A DNA stretch of 33,374 nucleotides from Spirochaetaceae bacterium (GCA_030600745.1 JAUVLL010000001.1:1-33374), one strand, 5' to 3'; numbered from the stretch's first letter, positions 14,073 to 22,260 are shown. Made by a program: numbers and translations. Notes: a model not told the origin generated them from the letters alone.

Positions 14073-15320
14073 TTGAAAATAAAAAATATTAATTCTATAA
14101 AACTATTTGTATTAATTGTTATAGGTATCTTAACAATCATTGGACAAGGGCAAGCCCTGCCCCTACAACCGTCTCAAACTGTTCCAACCCTTAATGCCCG
14201 ATCTGCTATTCTTATTGACAGTCTGACAGGTGCTGTACTTTTTGAGAAAAATAGTAATCTTTCGATTCCTCCTGCATCCATGACAAAGCTCATGAGCCTC
14301 TATTTGGTTTACAAAGAGATAGCAGAAGGAAGAGTGTCAAAAGATGAGATAATTACAATAAGCAGGGAAGCAGATTTCAGGTCTTTCCCCCCAGGATCCT
14401 CCTTAATGTTTTTGGAGGAAGGACAGGAAGTATCTATATCAGATCTAATGCTTGGCCTGGCTGTCCCTTCAGGAAACGATGCGGCCATTGCAGCAGCACA
14501 GCGAATTGCAGGATCAGTGGAGCAATTTGTAGAGATGATGAACAGGGAAGTATTGAAGATGGGGTTTAAATCTGTTCATTTTGAAGATGCATCCGGACTC
14601 AGCGATAAAAATATGGTAACTGCAGCAGACTTTGTACAGTTCTGCTCAATTTATATAAACAGCTTTCCGGAGGCTCTGAATGAACTTCATTCGGTAAACT
14701 CTTTTACCTATCCAAAAAAGGGAAACTGGAAAACAAATGGAAATTCCGTTTATGGTCCAATAACCCAGTATAACAGAAATAATCTTCTGACAGCTTATGC
14801 TCCTATCGATGGATTAAAAACAGGATATATCGATGAATCAGGTTACAATGTAGCACTGACTGCCCAAAAAGATGATCGAAGACTGATTGCTGTTCTTCTT
14901 GGAGGTCCCGGAGAAACCAGTGCAGAAGGATCAATGCTCCGGGCGATAGACGGAGTAAATCTTCTGTCTTATGGGTTTTATAGTTTTACCAATATAAAAA
15001 GTGATATACCTGAATTTGCTCTTCCCAGGGTATGGAAGGGGACAAAAACTTATATTGAATTAAAGTTTCCGGAAATTCCAGTCCTTACACTTCCTGTGGA
15101 AAAAGCAGCAGTACTCAAAATCAGAGTGGAGCTTCCGGGAAATATTATTGCACCTATAAAAAAAGGGGATATTCTGGGAGAAATTATCCAGTTTGCAGAC
15201 GATGAAATTATTGATCAATATTCAATTACAGTAGCAGAAGATATTGAAACCAGCGGTTTTTTCAAACGATTCTTTGACAGTATAAGATTGTTTTTCCTGA
15301 AGATCACCGGTGATTTTTGA
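14073..15320 (+). CDS. D-alanyl-D-alanine carboxypeptidase (PBP5/DacA family, S11)
   Basis: A 415-residue cell-wall enzyme that trims the terminal D-Ala from peptidoglycan stem peptides. All three penicillin-binding motifs are present: SMTK (Ser69 nucleophile, Lys72), SGN (133-135) and KTG (249-251). An N-terminal hydrophobic segment (residues 11-23) is the signal peptide. The C-terminus (FFKRFFDSIRLFFLKITGDF) is an amphipathic helix that probably anchors it to the membrane, as in PBP5. Translation seems to start at TTG with only a weak GGGA upstream; no better start gives the signal peptide. A palindromic repeat (14142-14170) encodes residues about 24-33 at the signal cleavage region. It ends 1 bp from the convergent neighbour. 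Confidence 0.92.
   Translation: MKIKNINSIKLFVLIVIGILTIIGQGQALPLQPSQTVPTLNARSAILIDSLTGAVLFEKNSNLSIPPASMTKLMSLYLVYKEIAEGRVSKDEIITISREADFRSFPPGSSLMFLEEGQEVSISDLMLGLAVPSGNDAAIAAAQRIAGSVEQFVEMMNREVLKMGFKSVHFEDASGLSDKNMVTAADFVQFCSIYINSFPEALNELHSVNSFTYPKKGNWKTNGNSVYGPITQYNRNNLLTAYAPIDGLKTGYIDESGYNVALTAQKDDRRLIAVLLGGPGETSAEGSMLRAIDGVNLLSYGFYSFTNIKSDIPEFALPRVWKGTKTYIELKFPEIPVLTLPVEKAAVLKIRVELPGNIIAPIKKGDILGEIIQFADDEIIDQYSITVAEDIETSGFFKRFFDSIRLFFLKITGDF
14142..14170. repeat. GTAGGGGC-type palindrome inside the carboxypeptidase gene
   Basis: Read on the minus strand, this is GGTTGTAGGGGCAG followed by GGCTTGCCC, with GGGCAAGCCC (14148-14157) as the central stem. It shares the TGTAGGGGC edge with the other copies. 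In frame it encodes GQGQALPLQP, low-complexity sequence unlike the rest of the protein, at the junction of signal peptide and mature enzyme. Confidence 0.6.
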
Positions 15321-15321
15321 C

Positions 15322-15780
15322 CTACATAATTTGTTCAACCATAAAAGCATTAAAACCTTTTAAATCAAAAATTTCAAAATAGTATGCACTTCCATCTTTA
15401 AGAAGAATTTGGGTAACATTTCTAAATAATATTTTACGTATGCCGGATATTTCAAATAATTGTTTGGGATCACTGTTATATTTTATAACCCTCATCGCCT
15501 GGGACAGGTTTATATTATTTATTCGTTCAATTTCCGAAACAGTAATCTGGAATTTAAGTTTTACATATTCAGTTTTTTTCCGAAAAATCAGTGAAAGAGA
15601 GCTGCTTTCTCTTTCAAAATCTTCAAATATCAGTCTGTTTCCAACAAAAAAGAAAAGGCCGCCAAGGTTTTTAGTCTTACCACCGGATTCCCCGATAAAT
15701 TGAGCATAAGTCCTGAACTCAAGCTTACCACCATTTTCCAGTTCCATTTTTGCAAGGAGTTTATTGTTTTCTTCATCCAT
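15322..15780 (-). CDS. hypothetical protein, possible PH/GRAM-like fold
   Basis: A 152-residue soluble protein I do not recognise. It has alternating hydrophobic strands (GGLFFFVGNRLIFEDF, YVKLKFQITVSEIERIN, QLFEISGIRKILFRN) and a C-terminal helix after YYFEIFDLKGFNAFM. This is a strand-rich plan ending in a helix, as in PH or GRAM domains, but that is only a shape argument. No signal peptide or membrane span is visible. It starts 9 bp after the OsmC stop, so the two probably form an operon. It converges on the carboxypeptidase gene. Confidence 0.65.
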   Translation of the reverse strand: MDEENNKLLAKMELENGGKLEFRTYAQFIGESGGKTKNLGGLFFFVGNRLIFEDFERESSSLSLIFRKKTEYVKLKFQITVSEIERINNINLSQAMRVIKYNSDPKQLFEISGIRKILFRNVTQILLKDGSAYYFEIFDLKGFNAFMVEQIM

Positions 15781-15789
15781 TGTTATACC

Positions 15790-16206
15790 TTATAAATAAT
15801 CAACTTGATGGGTTATATCAGCAGCCTTCTTTAAAACTTCACTGACACCGCAGTATCTGTCCTGGGAAAGCATAATTGCTTTATCAACTTTCTTTCTGTT
15901 AAGATCGTCAGAGTTTTTAAATTCATAAATTATATGAAAACCTGAATAGTGTTTTGGATGCTCTTCAGTTTGTTCCGCTTCGACTCTAACATTAAACCAT
16001 GAAACTTCCTGACCCATTTTATTCAGAATAGAGATTACATCCATACCTGTGCATCCTCCAAGAGACAGTAACATAAATGGTTTTGGTCTTGGTCCCAGAT
16101 CTTTACCACCAACTTCCGGTGTTGCATCAATAACAATTTTATGTCCGTCCATAACGGTTTCGAAGGCCATATCACCTTTCCAGCGGCATCCAACTTCTAC
16201 TTTCAT
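15790..16206 (-). CDS. OsmC/Ohr-family protein
   Basis: A 138-residue member of the OsmC family, peroxiredoxin-like enzymes that reduce organic hydroperoxides with two cysteines. The two cysteines are Cys52 (LGGCTGMD) and Cys119 (DRYCGVSE), at the usual spacing, in the YhfA-like subgroup by overall pattern (LGPRPKPFMLLSLGGCTGMD). I chose the ATG at 16206 because AGGAGGAG lies just before it. A longer frame reaching 16329 would run into the palindrome cluster and encode low-complexity sequence. Probably the first gene of a two-gene operon. Confidence 0.88.
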   Translation of the reverse strand: MKVEVGCRWKGDMAFETVMDGHKIVIDATPEVGGKDLGPRPKPFMLLSLGGCTGMDVISILNKMGQEVSWFNVRVEAEQTEEHPKHYSGFHIIYEFKNSDDLNRKKVDKAIMLSQDRYCGVSEVLKKAADITHQVDYL

Positions 16207-16245
16207 ACCAACTCCTCCTATTTCGCTATAATATACCTGTATCTC

Positions 16246-16272
16246 CGTAAAGACGCAATGCTTTACGTCTCT
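16246..16272. repeat. GTAAAGAC-type palindromic repeat
   Basis: CCGTAAAGACGCAATG followed by CTTTACGTCTC, with stem GTAAAG/CTTTAC (16247-16252, 16261-16266). The copy at 24362-24392, read on the minus strand, starts CCGTAAAGAC and carries the same ACGTCTC end, so the two belong to one family. Confidence 0.6.
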
Positions 16273-16308
16273 CATCTCTCCTCCCCCTTTCCCCTCTCCT
16301 GGGCGTTC

Positions 16309-16340
16309 CCCTGCGTAGGGCGAATACAAGCTACGCAGGG
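16309..16340. repeat. GCGTAG-type palindrome
   Basis: CCCTGCGTAG (16309-16318) and CTACGCAGGG (16331-16340) are perfect 10-bp complements around a 12-nt loop. It lies 20 bp before an even longer palindrome. Confidence 0.65.
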
Positions 16341-16360
16341 TCAGGCTTTCCAGGGGTTCC

Positions 16361-16399
16361 GTCCACGTAGGGGCGGGGTTCCCCCACCCCTACGTGGAC
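16361..16399. repeat. GTAGGGGC-type palindrome with 13-bp perfect arms
   Basis: GTCCACGTAGGGG (16361-16373) pairs exactly with CCCCTACGTGGAC (16387-16399). A further GGGG/CCCC stem lies inside. It carries the GTAGGGGC edge of the family. It lies between the start of osmC and the rRNA methyltransferase gene, where it could block read-through from either side. Confidence 0.72.
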
Positions 16400-16465
16400 C
16401 ACCTGCGGTGCCCCTCCAATCCTTAACGTGTGGAACAGTAATGCGATCCGTGATACGATACATTC

Positions 16466-17410
16466 ATGAACTACATTCTGAAAGATTTCGGAAAACTTTT
16501 AAAACAGAATAATCTTAAAATGCGGCGGTACTTTGCACCGTTAGATACAAATTGTTACAGAGTTTACGATAAAAATATTCCGTTACTGCAAATTACTGTG
16601 GATATATATGGTTCCTATATTTATATACTGGATTATCGGGAAGATTCTTATAATGGGGAACCTTCGGCAGAAGAAATTATAGATACAGTTTTTAGGATGC
16701 TCTATGTTTTAAAAGAGAAGATATTCTATAAAAACCGAAAAACCCGCCAGGGAATATCTCAACATAAAAATCTGGATGATTCCGGAAACCTGGTAGAGGT
16801 AATGGAAAACGGACTGCAGTTTTTTGTTAATCTTCATGACTATATTGATACTGGATTATTCCTGGATCATCGGAAAACACGTAAAATGGTCAGAGACAGC
16901 GCCATGAGTAAAAGAGTCTTAAATCTCTTTGCGTATACCGGTTCTTTTTCAGTCTATGCAGCAGCAGGCGGAGCCGAAACTATCGATACAGTAGATTTAT
17001 CAGCTAACTATAATCGTTGGGGGATGAGAAACCTTTCTATAAATGGATTTTCAAGCCGGAACTACAAGTTTCATTCCTCTGATACAGCAGATTATCTGGT
17101 TAATGCCCGAAAAGAGGGGAAAGAATACGATATTATTATTGTTGACCCTCCTACCTTTTCGAACAGTAGAAAAATGGAAGGAACATTTGATATTCAGAGA
17201 GATTATTTTTCCTTATTAAAAGCATGTCTGGGTCTTCTGTATAAAGATGGATATATAATATTTTCTACAAATTATACTAAATTTCATTTTGACCCAGGCC
17301 GATTCCAAAACATCCATTCAAAAGAAATCACAAACACAACAGTAGACGAAGATTTTTCCCGAAAACGAAAACCCCACAGATGCTGGATAATAGAAAATAA
17401 ACGATTTTAG
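16466..17410 (+). CDS. stand-alone RlmK-type 23S rRNA guanine-N7 methyltransferase
   Basis: A 314-residue class I SAM-dependent methyltransferase closely matching the C-terminal half of E. coli RlmKL. It has VNLHDYIDTGLFLDHRKTRK (121-140), the SAM motif VLNLFAYTGSFSVYAAAGG (151-169), and the catalytic-loop motif DPPTFSNSRKMEGTFDIQRD (227-246). In E. coli this half makes m7G2069. The THUMP and RlmL (m2G2445) half is absent: the protein starts directly with the short RlmK N-terminal segment YRVYDKNIPLLQITVD. No RlmL partner lies nearby. It could be a free-standing RlmK. Context gives nothing more. Confidence 0.85.
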   Translation: MNYILKDFGKLLKQNNLKMRRYFAPLDTNCYRVYDKNIPLLQITVDIYGSYIYILDYREDSYNGEPSAEEIIDTVFRMLYVLKEKIFYKNRKTRQGISQHKNLDDSGNLVEVMENGLQFFVNLHDYIDTGLFLDHRKTRKMVRDSAMSKRVLNLFAYTGSFSVYAAAGGAETIDTVDLSANYNRWGMRNLSINGFSSRNYKFHSSDTADYLVNARKEGKEYDIIIVDPPTFSNSRKMEGTFDIQRDYFSLLKACLGLLYKDGYIIFSTNYTKFHFDPGRFQNIHSKEITNTTVDEDFSRKRKPHRCWIIENKRF

Positions 17411-17443
17411 CCAAAAAATATGTTTGCATTATAAACAATATAC

Positions 17444-17462
17444 GGGCAGGGTTCTCCTGTCC
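17444..17462. repeat. GC-rich hairpin between convergent genes
   Basis: GGGCAGG/CCTGTCC (one G-U pair) around GTTCT. It lies between the rRNA methyltransferase and glnS ends. No T-run follows on either strand, so it is a weak terminator candidate or another degenerate palindromic repeat. Confidence 0.35.
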
Positions 17463-17486
17463 AAAAACCAAATATGCCTGCTTTAA

Positions 17487-19187
17487 TCACATTTTTTTTG
17501 CAGCTGCCTTTTGAAGCTTTGCCCATGTATCCCTCATGGAAACAGTTCTGTTAAAAACAGGTGCACCGGGGTTTGAGTATACACTGTCTGCGCAGAAGTA
17601 TCCTTTTCTTAGAAACTGAAAAGATTCACCGGGTACTGCTTTTAAAAGAGAGGGTTCCAGTTTACACCCTTTTAAAACTTCCAGAGAATCCTGTGCAATA
17701 TCATCCAGAAAGTTACCGGTGGCCTCTTCCGGATTTTCACTTGTAAACAGGTGAGAATATAATCTTACGTCGGCCTCAAAAGCATGAGCTGCGGATACCC
17801 AGTGGCTGGTTCCTCTTACCTTTCTGCCGTCTTCAGTCCAGCCGCCTCTGGATTCCGGATCGTATGTACAGTGGACCTCAATAATTTCTTCTGTGTCAGG
17901 ATCTTTTATTACATCAGTGCAGGTTACGTAGTAGGCGTGCTTCAGCCTTATCTCTTTACCTGGAGAAAGGCGGAAATATTTTTTAGGGGGATTTTCCATA
18001 AAATCATCTTTTTCAATATATATTTTTCTGGAAAAAGGAATCTCTCTTTTTCCCATACTTTCATCTTCCGGATTATTATCTGCCTCCAGCATCTCTGTTT
18101 TACCCTCCGGATAGTTTGTAATGATCACTTTCAAAGGATCAAGGACAGCCATTACTCTCTTTGCTTTTACATTGAGATCTTCTCTAAGGCAGTGTTCAAG
18201 GAGTGCGAAATCCACTGTACTGTTCGATTTTGCAACCCCTATTCTGGATGCAAAATCCCTGAGTGATTCGGGTGTGTAACCTCTTCTTCTTATACCGGAA
18301 ATTGTAGGCATTCTGGGATCATCCCATCCTGATACATATCCCTTTTCAACCAGGGTGAGTAATTTTCTTTTACTCATAATTGTATAGTTAAGATTCAGTC
18401 TGGCAAATTCAATCTGCCGGGGCTTTGAAGGTACTCCTGATTCATCTACAGACCAGTTGTAGAGAGGTCTGTGATCTTCAAATTCAAGAGTACATACAGA
18501 ATGAGTAATCTCTTCAAAAGCATCTGATAATGGATGTGTAAAGTCATACATAGGATAGATACACCAATTATCCCCTGTCCTGTGATGACTCATCCTCTTT
18601 ATTCTGTATAATGCAGGGTCTCTCATGTTTAAATTAGGGGAGGACATATCTATTTTTGCTCTTAAAAGATACTTACCGTCTTCAAATTCACCGTTCTTCA
18701 TCTTTTCAAAGAGATCAAGATTTTCCTCTACCGATCTGTCTCTATCAGGACTGTTCTTCCCTGGAGAAGTAAGAGTTCCCCGGTATTCCCTTATTTCTTC
18801 AGGGCCAAGACTATCCACATAAGCTTTACCCTCTTTAATCAGCTTTACAGCAATTTCATATAATTTATCAAAGTAATCGGATGCATAGTATTCATGCTTT
18901 TTCCAGTCAAAACCAAGCCATTTTATGTCTTCTTTAATAGATCTTATATATTCCATTTCCTCTTTTGCAGGATTGGTATCATCGAAGCGAAGATGACATG
19001 TTCCATTATACTTTTCAGCCAGGCCAAAGTTAAGACAAATAGATTTTGCATGTCCAATATGTAGATACCCATTAGGTTCAGGCGGGAATCGTGTTACTAT
19101 CCGACCATTGTTTATGTTATTCTTTATATCTTCATCTATTATCTTCTCAATAAAATTTCCAGCGCTTGCTATGTTGTTCTCTTCCAT
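17487..19187 (-). CDS. glnS: glutaminyl-tRNA synthetase
   Basis: A 566-residue class I aminoacyl-tRNA synthetase of normal length. The first ATP signature PEPNGYLHIGHAKS has HIGH at 43-46; the second is MSKRK at 271-275. The HLRFDDTNPAKEEMEYI segment is typical of GlnRS/GluRS, and the eukaryote-like GlnRS C-terminal anticodon-binding region follows. Presence of GlnRS means tRNA-Gln can be charged directly rather than through the GatCAB route. It has its own promoter (19218-19245) and no clear operon partner. Confidence 0.96.
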   Translation of the reverse strand: MEENNIASAGNFIEKIIDEDIKNNINNGRIVTRFPPEPNGYLHIGHAKSICLNFGLAEKYNGTCHLRFDDTNPAKEEMEYIRSIKEDIKWLGFDWKKHEYYASDYFDKLYEIAVKLIKEGKAYVDSLGPEEIREYRGTLTSPGKNSPDRDRSVEENLDLFEKMKNGEFEDGKYLLRAKIDMSSPNLNMRDPALYRIKRMSHHRTGDNWCIYPMYDFTHPLSDAFEEITHSVCTLEFEDHRPLYNWSVDESGVPSKPRQIEFARLNLNYTIMSKRKLLTLVEKGYVSGWDDPRMPTISGIRRRGYTPESLRDFASRIGVAKSNSTVDFALLEHCLREDLNVKAKRVMAVLDPLKVIITNYPEGKTEMLEADNNPEDESMGKREIPFSRKIYIEKDDFMENPPKKYFRLSPGKEIRLKHAYYVTCTDVIKDPDTEEIIEVHCTYDPESRGGWTEDGRKVRGTSHWVSAAHAFEADVRLYSHLFTSENPEEATGNFLDDIAQDSLEVLKGCKLEPSLLKAVPGESFQFLRKGYFCADSVYSNPGAPVFNRTVSMRDTWAKLQKAAAKKM

Positions 19188-19217
19188 AAATTTTCCCTGT
19201 ATTAAAAATGTTTAGTC

Positions 19218-19245
19218 GTTATACTAGTATATTTTTATTATTCAA
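19218..19245 (-). promoter_or_regulatory. promoter of glnS
   Basis: On the minus strand a -35 TTGAAT (19240-19245), a 16-bp spacer and a -10 TATAAC (19218-19223) lie about 30 bp upstream of the glnS ATG. Both boxes are close to consensus. Confidence 0.6.
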
Positions 19246-19267
19246 TCCAGTCTTCCATAGTTCGGGG

Positions 19268-20383
19268 TTAAGGTTCAACTCGCTTAACAGAGATTGATGA
19301 TCCATTTTCGAATTTAACAATAACAGCAGGTTTTATCGGATTCCGGTTTTTGTCATATTTAATTTTGCCTGTAACTCCGATAAACGCTGTTGTACTTGCC
19401 AGAGCATCCCTTATCCGATCCCTGTCAGTAGAATGCGCTCTTTCGATGGCATCGGCAAGTAAATAAACCATATCATATGCAAGTGCCATTCCTGCATTGA
19501 TTTCTTCATCACTATAAAGTGTTTTAATTTTATTAAGAAAAGCAATACTTCTTTTATCACTTTGAGAAGCATGCCAATGTGTCAGATAGTAGGTATTGTT
19601 CAGTGATTCAGGTGCATAATTATACATAAGGTGGCTCCAGCCGTCTCCTCCCAAAAATACTGAATCAAGGCCCAGTGCACGTGCCCTTTTGATAATTAGA
19701 GCAGAGTCCCGGGTATATCCGGGTAGAAATACTGCATCAAAATTGTATTGCATTAACTTATTAATCAAATCTCCATAGTTGGTCATATTTTCGACATAAT
19801 CCAGCTCTGCAACAATCTTCCCATTTAGTGAGTTAAAGGAATAGTAAAATTGTTTTGCAAGTTCAATACTAAATATCTGGTCTGTATTTGTTAAAATAGC
19901 AACATGTCTTGCTTTTAAATAATTATATGCAAAATTTGCAAGAACTTCTCCCTGGAATGTATCAATAAAACATGTGCGGAAAATAAAATCACCTACTTCA
20001 GTTACTTTAGGGTTTGTTGCAGTAGGAGTCAGCATAGGTATTCCTGCTTCCTGTAATACCAGTGCCATTCCCAATGCATGAGAACTCCATGAACTTCCAA
20101 GAACAGCAACAACTTTTTCATTAACTGCCCTTATTGCTGCTTGTCTTGATCCGAGAGCTGTACTTTTATTATCCAGTTCTATTAGTTCTATCCTTTTCCC
20201 TAAAATACCGCCATTATTATTAATTTCATCAACAGCGAACCTGACTGTAATTAAATGTTCATCAGAAATTGAAGAAGCTTCACCGGTTTGCGAAAAAATT
20301 GCAGCAATTCTAATTGATTCTGAAGCTGTGGATAAATCAACAATTACAAATACAAAGATAGCTAAATAAAACAATTTCTTCAT
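19268..20383 (-). CDS. type-I periplasmic binding protein (LivJ-like), orphan
   Basis: A 371-residue receptor of the branched-chain amino acid / amide type. It shows a signal peptide (KKLFYLAIFVFVIVDLSTAS), then IRIAAIFSQTGEASSISDEH, then AVDEINNNGGILGKRIELIE, then AVLGSSWSSHALGMALVLQE, and GIPMLTPTATNP, which are the hallmarks of this fold. I place the start at 20383 because the signal peptide begins there. No permease or ATPase genes accompany it. Instead the gene follows a small cysteine-rich protein gene and diverges from a histidine kinase gene, so it may present a ligand to that kinase rather than feed a transporter (inference). Confidence 0.85.
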   Translation of the reverse strand: MKKLFYLAIFVFVIVDLSTASESIRIAAIFSQTGEASSISDEHLITVRFAVDEINNNGGILGKRIELIELDNKSTALGSRQAAIRAVNEKVVAVLGSSWSSHALGMALVLQEAGIPMLTPTATNPKVTEVGDFIFRTCFIDTFQGEVLANFAYNYLKARHVAILTNTDQIFSIELAKQFYYSFNSLNGKIVAELDYVENMTNYGDLINKLMQYNFDAVFLPGYTRDSALIIKRARALGLDSVFLGGDGWSHLMYNYAPESLNNTYYLTHWHASQSDKRSIAFLNKIKTLYSDEEINAGMALAYDMVYLLADAIERAHSTDRDRIRDALASTTAFIGVTGKIKYDKNRNPIKPAVIVKFENGSSISVKRVEP

Positions 20384-20399
20384 ACTAATATAATCCTGA

Positions 20400-20618
20400 T
20401 CAGCTTTTGCTGATAATTTCATATGCCCGGTCTTTCTGGTGAGGAAACAAATCACTCGGCATACTTTCTCTCCCCAAAGCCATAAAAACCATGTATTGTG
20501 CACAGTTAAGGTTATTTTTTTTGCAATATTTTTCTTTCATTATAGCTATCTGCTCTTCATCACCTTTCAGTTGGTCGTTATAGAAGGGACAAATGTCAAT
20601 TAATTCACATTCCTGCAT
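20400..20618 (-). CDS. small conserved-looking cysteine protein
   Basis: A 72-residue protein with cysteines at positions 4, 10, 32 and 39 (…ECELIDICPFY… and …KYCKKNNLNCAQYMV…), spaced as if to hold a metal or Fe-S centre. The C-terminal part AQYMVFMALGRESMPSDLFP is a pattern I have seen in short proteins next to sensory genes in other anaerobes, but I cannot name the family. The ATG at 20618 is preceded by GAGG; a GTG two codons earlier is less likely. It ends 16 bp before the binding-protein start. Confidence 0.6.
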   Translation of the reverse strand: MQECELIDICPFYNDQLKGDEEQIAIMKEKYCKKNNLNCAQYMVFMALGRESMPSDLFPHQKDRAYEIISKS

Positions 20619-20723
20619 ATACACCTCAATGATTTAAAAATAAATTAAGTTGCCGGATAAATCAATAAAAATTAGATTTTTTTTTATATATTCTCTCTAT
20701 TTGCTAATCATAACAATATATAC

Positions 20724-20735
20724 TACCATATGGTA
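20724..20735. promoter_or_regulatory. palindrome TACCATATGGTA before the kinase gene
   Basis: A perfect 12-bp palindrome lies immediately upstream of the ribosome-binding site (AAGAGG, 20735-20740) of the kinase gene. A weak promoter (TTGCTA at 20701, 17 bp, TACCAT at 20724) would place it over the -10. It could be an operator, but it is short. Confidence 0.3.
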
Positions 20736-20748
20736 AGAGGTGTTATTA

Positions 20749-22260
20749 ATGAAACTGCGTAGAAAACTTAACTTAATTAGTTTTGTCGCATTTATTCTTC
20801 TGGTTATTCTCACTGTTTTATTTCAACTCCCTGTTCAGCAGAAACAGGAGGAACTCTTTATTAATAGTGTTATACACCTTCTTGATGTACTGGTAAATTC
20901 CGAAGAAATCCAACTGGCCAACGAAATTTTCGATAATCGTACCAGAGCTATCAGTTTAAGACTTGAAAGAATGTTACATATGCAGGGAGTTGAGAATGTA
21001 ATTCTTTACAATAAACTGGGAGCAATGATCAATTTTGCTTTAAGTAGTGATAAGGAGGGGGCAGAGATAAAAACAGGCAGTGATTATACTAATGCCGATA
21101 TTTTTACAAAAGAGCTTATCTATCATGATGAAGCCTCTCTTCATTATGAGCATGTTATTAAATTTGGTGATGATATTCTTGGATTTATTGAAATATTCTA
21201 TTCACTTGAAGAGATTAAGAATCAAAGTAGAAAATCCATTTTTGTCTTTGTCGGTTCAGTCTCGGTCGGTCTTATTGTTGTATTACTATTTCTTAATTTA
21301 ATTCTATCAAGGACAGTTGTTTATCCCCTGATTCGACTTATTGATGCTATTAAAATCTATAACATGGAGAGCTCAGAGGATCATAAGAACAAGATCGAGG
21401 TAAGAAGTAAAGACGAGATAGGTGAGTTGACGATGAGTTATAATCATTTATCGGAAAAAATACATAATTACAGCAAAGAGCTTCAGAAAAAGAACTTACA
21501 ACTGGTACGATCACAGAAAATGGAGATGATTGGTACTCTTGCAGGTGGTCTGGCTCATGATTTTAATAATATTCTTGGTGGAATAATTGGTTCAGTATCA
21601 TTACTCAAGCTTTATCAGGCTGATGGTGATTTGTCAGATGAAAAATTATTGAATAATCTGACAATAATTGAAAAATCATCAAAAAGAGCTACCGGGGTGG
21701 TCAGTAAACTAATGAATTTTTCAAGGGAAGAAGTTAATACAAAATTAGTAGTTGATCTGAATGCTATTGTGAATGATGTTATTGAGATCTGCAGGACAAC
21801 AATTGATAAAAGTCTTCATCTTCATCCCGGTCTAATGGCAGGTGATTTGCTTGTCGAAGCTGATCCGGGAGAGATCGAACAGGTTATTCTTAATCTATGT
21901 ATAAATGCTGCTCATTCCATGACAATAATGCGGAGTACTGATGATATAAGAGAGGGGACTCTTGGTATTAAAACTGAGAAAAAACAGGTGGGAGACAATA
22001 ATTACTGTTCTGTAATTATATCAGATACGGGTGTTGGTATAAAACAGGAAAATCTTGTACGTATATTTGATCCATTTTTTTCTACTAAAATTGAGGATGG
22101 TGGAACAGGCTTTGGTCTGGCTATGGCATCATCAATTATTAATCGGCATAAAGGATTTATTGATGTAGACTCCACTTATGGAGATGGAACTACCTTTATT
22201 GTGAATCTACCTGCATATACCGGAAGTAAGGGGGGGGTGTTAATCAGAATTACTGTTTAA
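20749..22260 (+). CDS. orphan sensor histidine kinase
   Basis: A 503-residue membrane kinase. Order: membrane span 1 (LISFVAFILLVILTVLF), a periplasmic domain of about 130 residues, membrane span 2 (SIFVFVGSVSVGLIVVLLFL), HAMP, a dimerisation domain with His270 in GGLAHDFNNILGG, then the ATPase with N-box ILNLCINAAHSM, SDTGVGI, FDPFFSTK and GTGFGLAM. Catalytic parts are complete. No response regulator or receiver domain follows. The ATG at 20749 has AAGAGG 8 nt upstream; an upstream GTG overlaps it. The 3' end carries eight G (22230-22237) and overlaps the convergent PHP gene by 21 bp. It diverges from the orphan binding-protein unit. Confidence 0.92.
   Translation: MKLRRKLNLISFVAFILLVILTVLFQLPVQQKQEELFINSVIHLLDVLVNSEEIQLANEIFDNRTRAISLRLERMLHMQGVENVILYNKLGAMINFALSSDKEGAEIKTGSDYTNADIFTKELIYHDEASLHYEHVIKFGDDILGFIEIFYSLEEIKNQSRKSIFVFVGSVSVGLIVVLLFLNLILSRTVVYPLIRLIDAIKIYNMESSEDHKNKIEVRSKDEIGELTMSYNHLSEKIHNYSKELQKKNLQLVRSQKMEMIGTLAGGLAHDFNNILGGIIGSVSLLKLYQADGDLSDEKLLNNLTIIEKSSKRATGVVSKLMNFSREEVNTKLVVDLNAIVNDVIEICRTTIDKSLHLHPGLMAGDLLVEADPGEIEQVILNLCINAAHSMTIMRSTDDIREGTLGIKTEKKQVGDNNYCSVIISDTGVGIKQENLVRIFDPFFSTKIEDGGTGFGLAMASSIINRHKGFIDVDSTYGDGTTFIVNLPAYTGSKGGVLIRITV
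22230..22237 (+). repeat. G8 tract at the 3' end of the kinase gene
   Basis: Eight consecutive G encode part of the tail ...SKGGVL.... Slippage would change only the last few residues. It lies just outside the overlap with the convergent PHP gene. Confidence 0.5.

Noticed and set aside
16207..16329. N-terminal extension of OsmC upstream of the ATG at 16206
   Set aside because: The extension runs into palindromic repeats and encodes glycine-rich sequence; AGGAGGAG marks the ATG at 16206.
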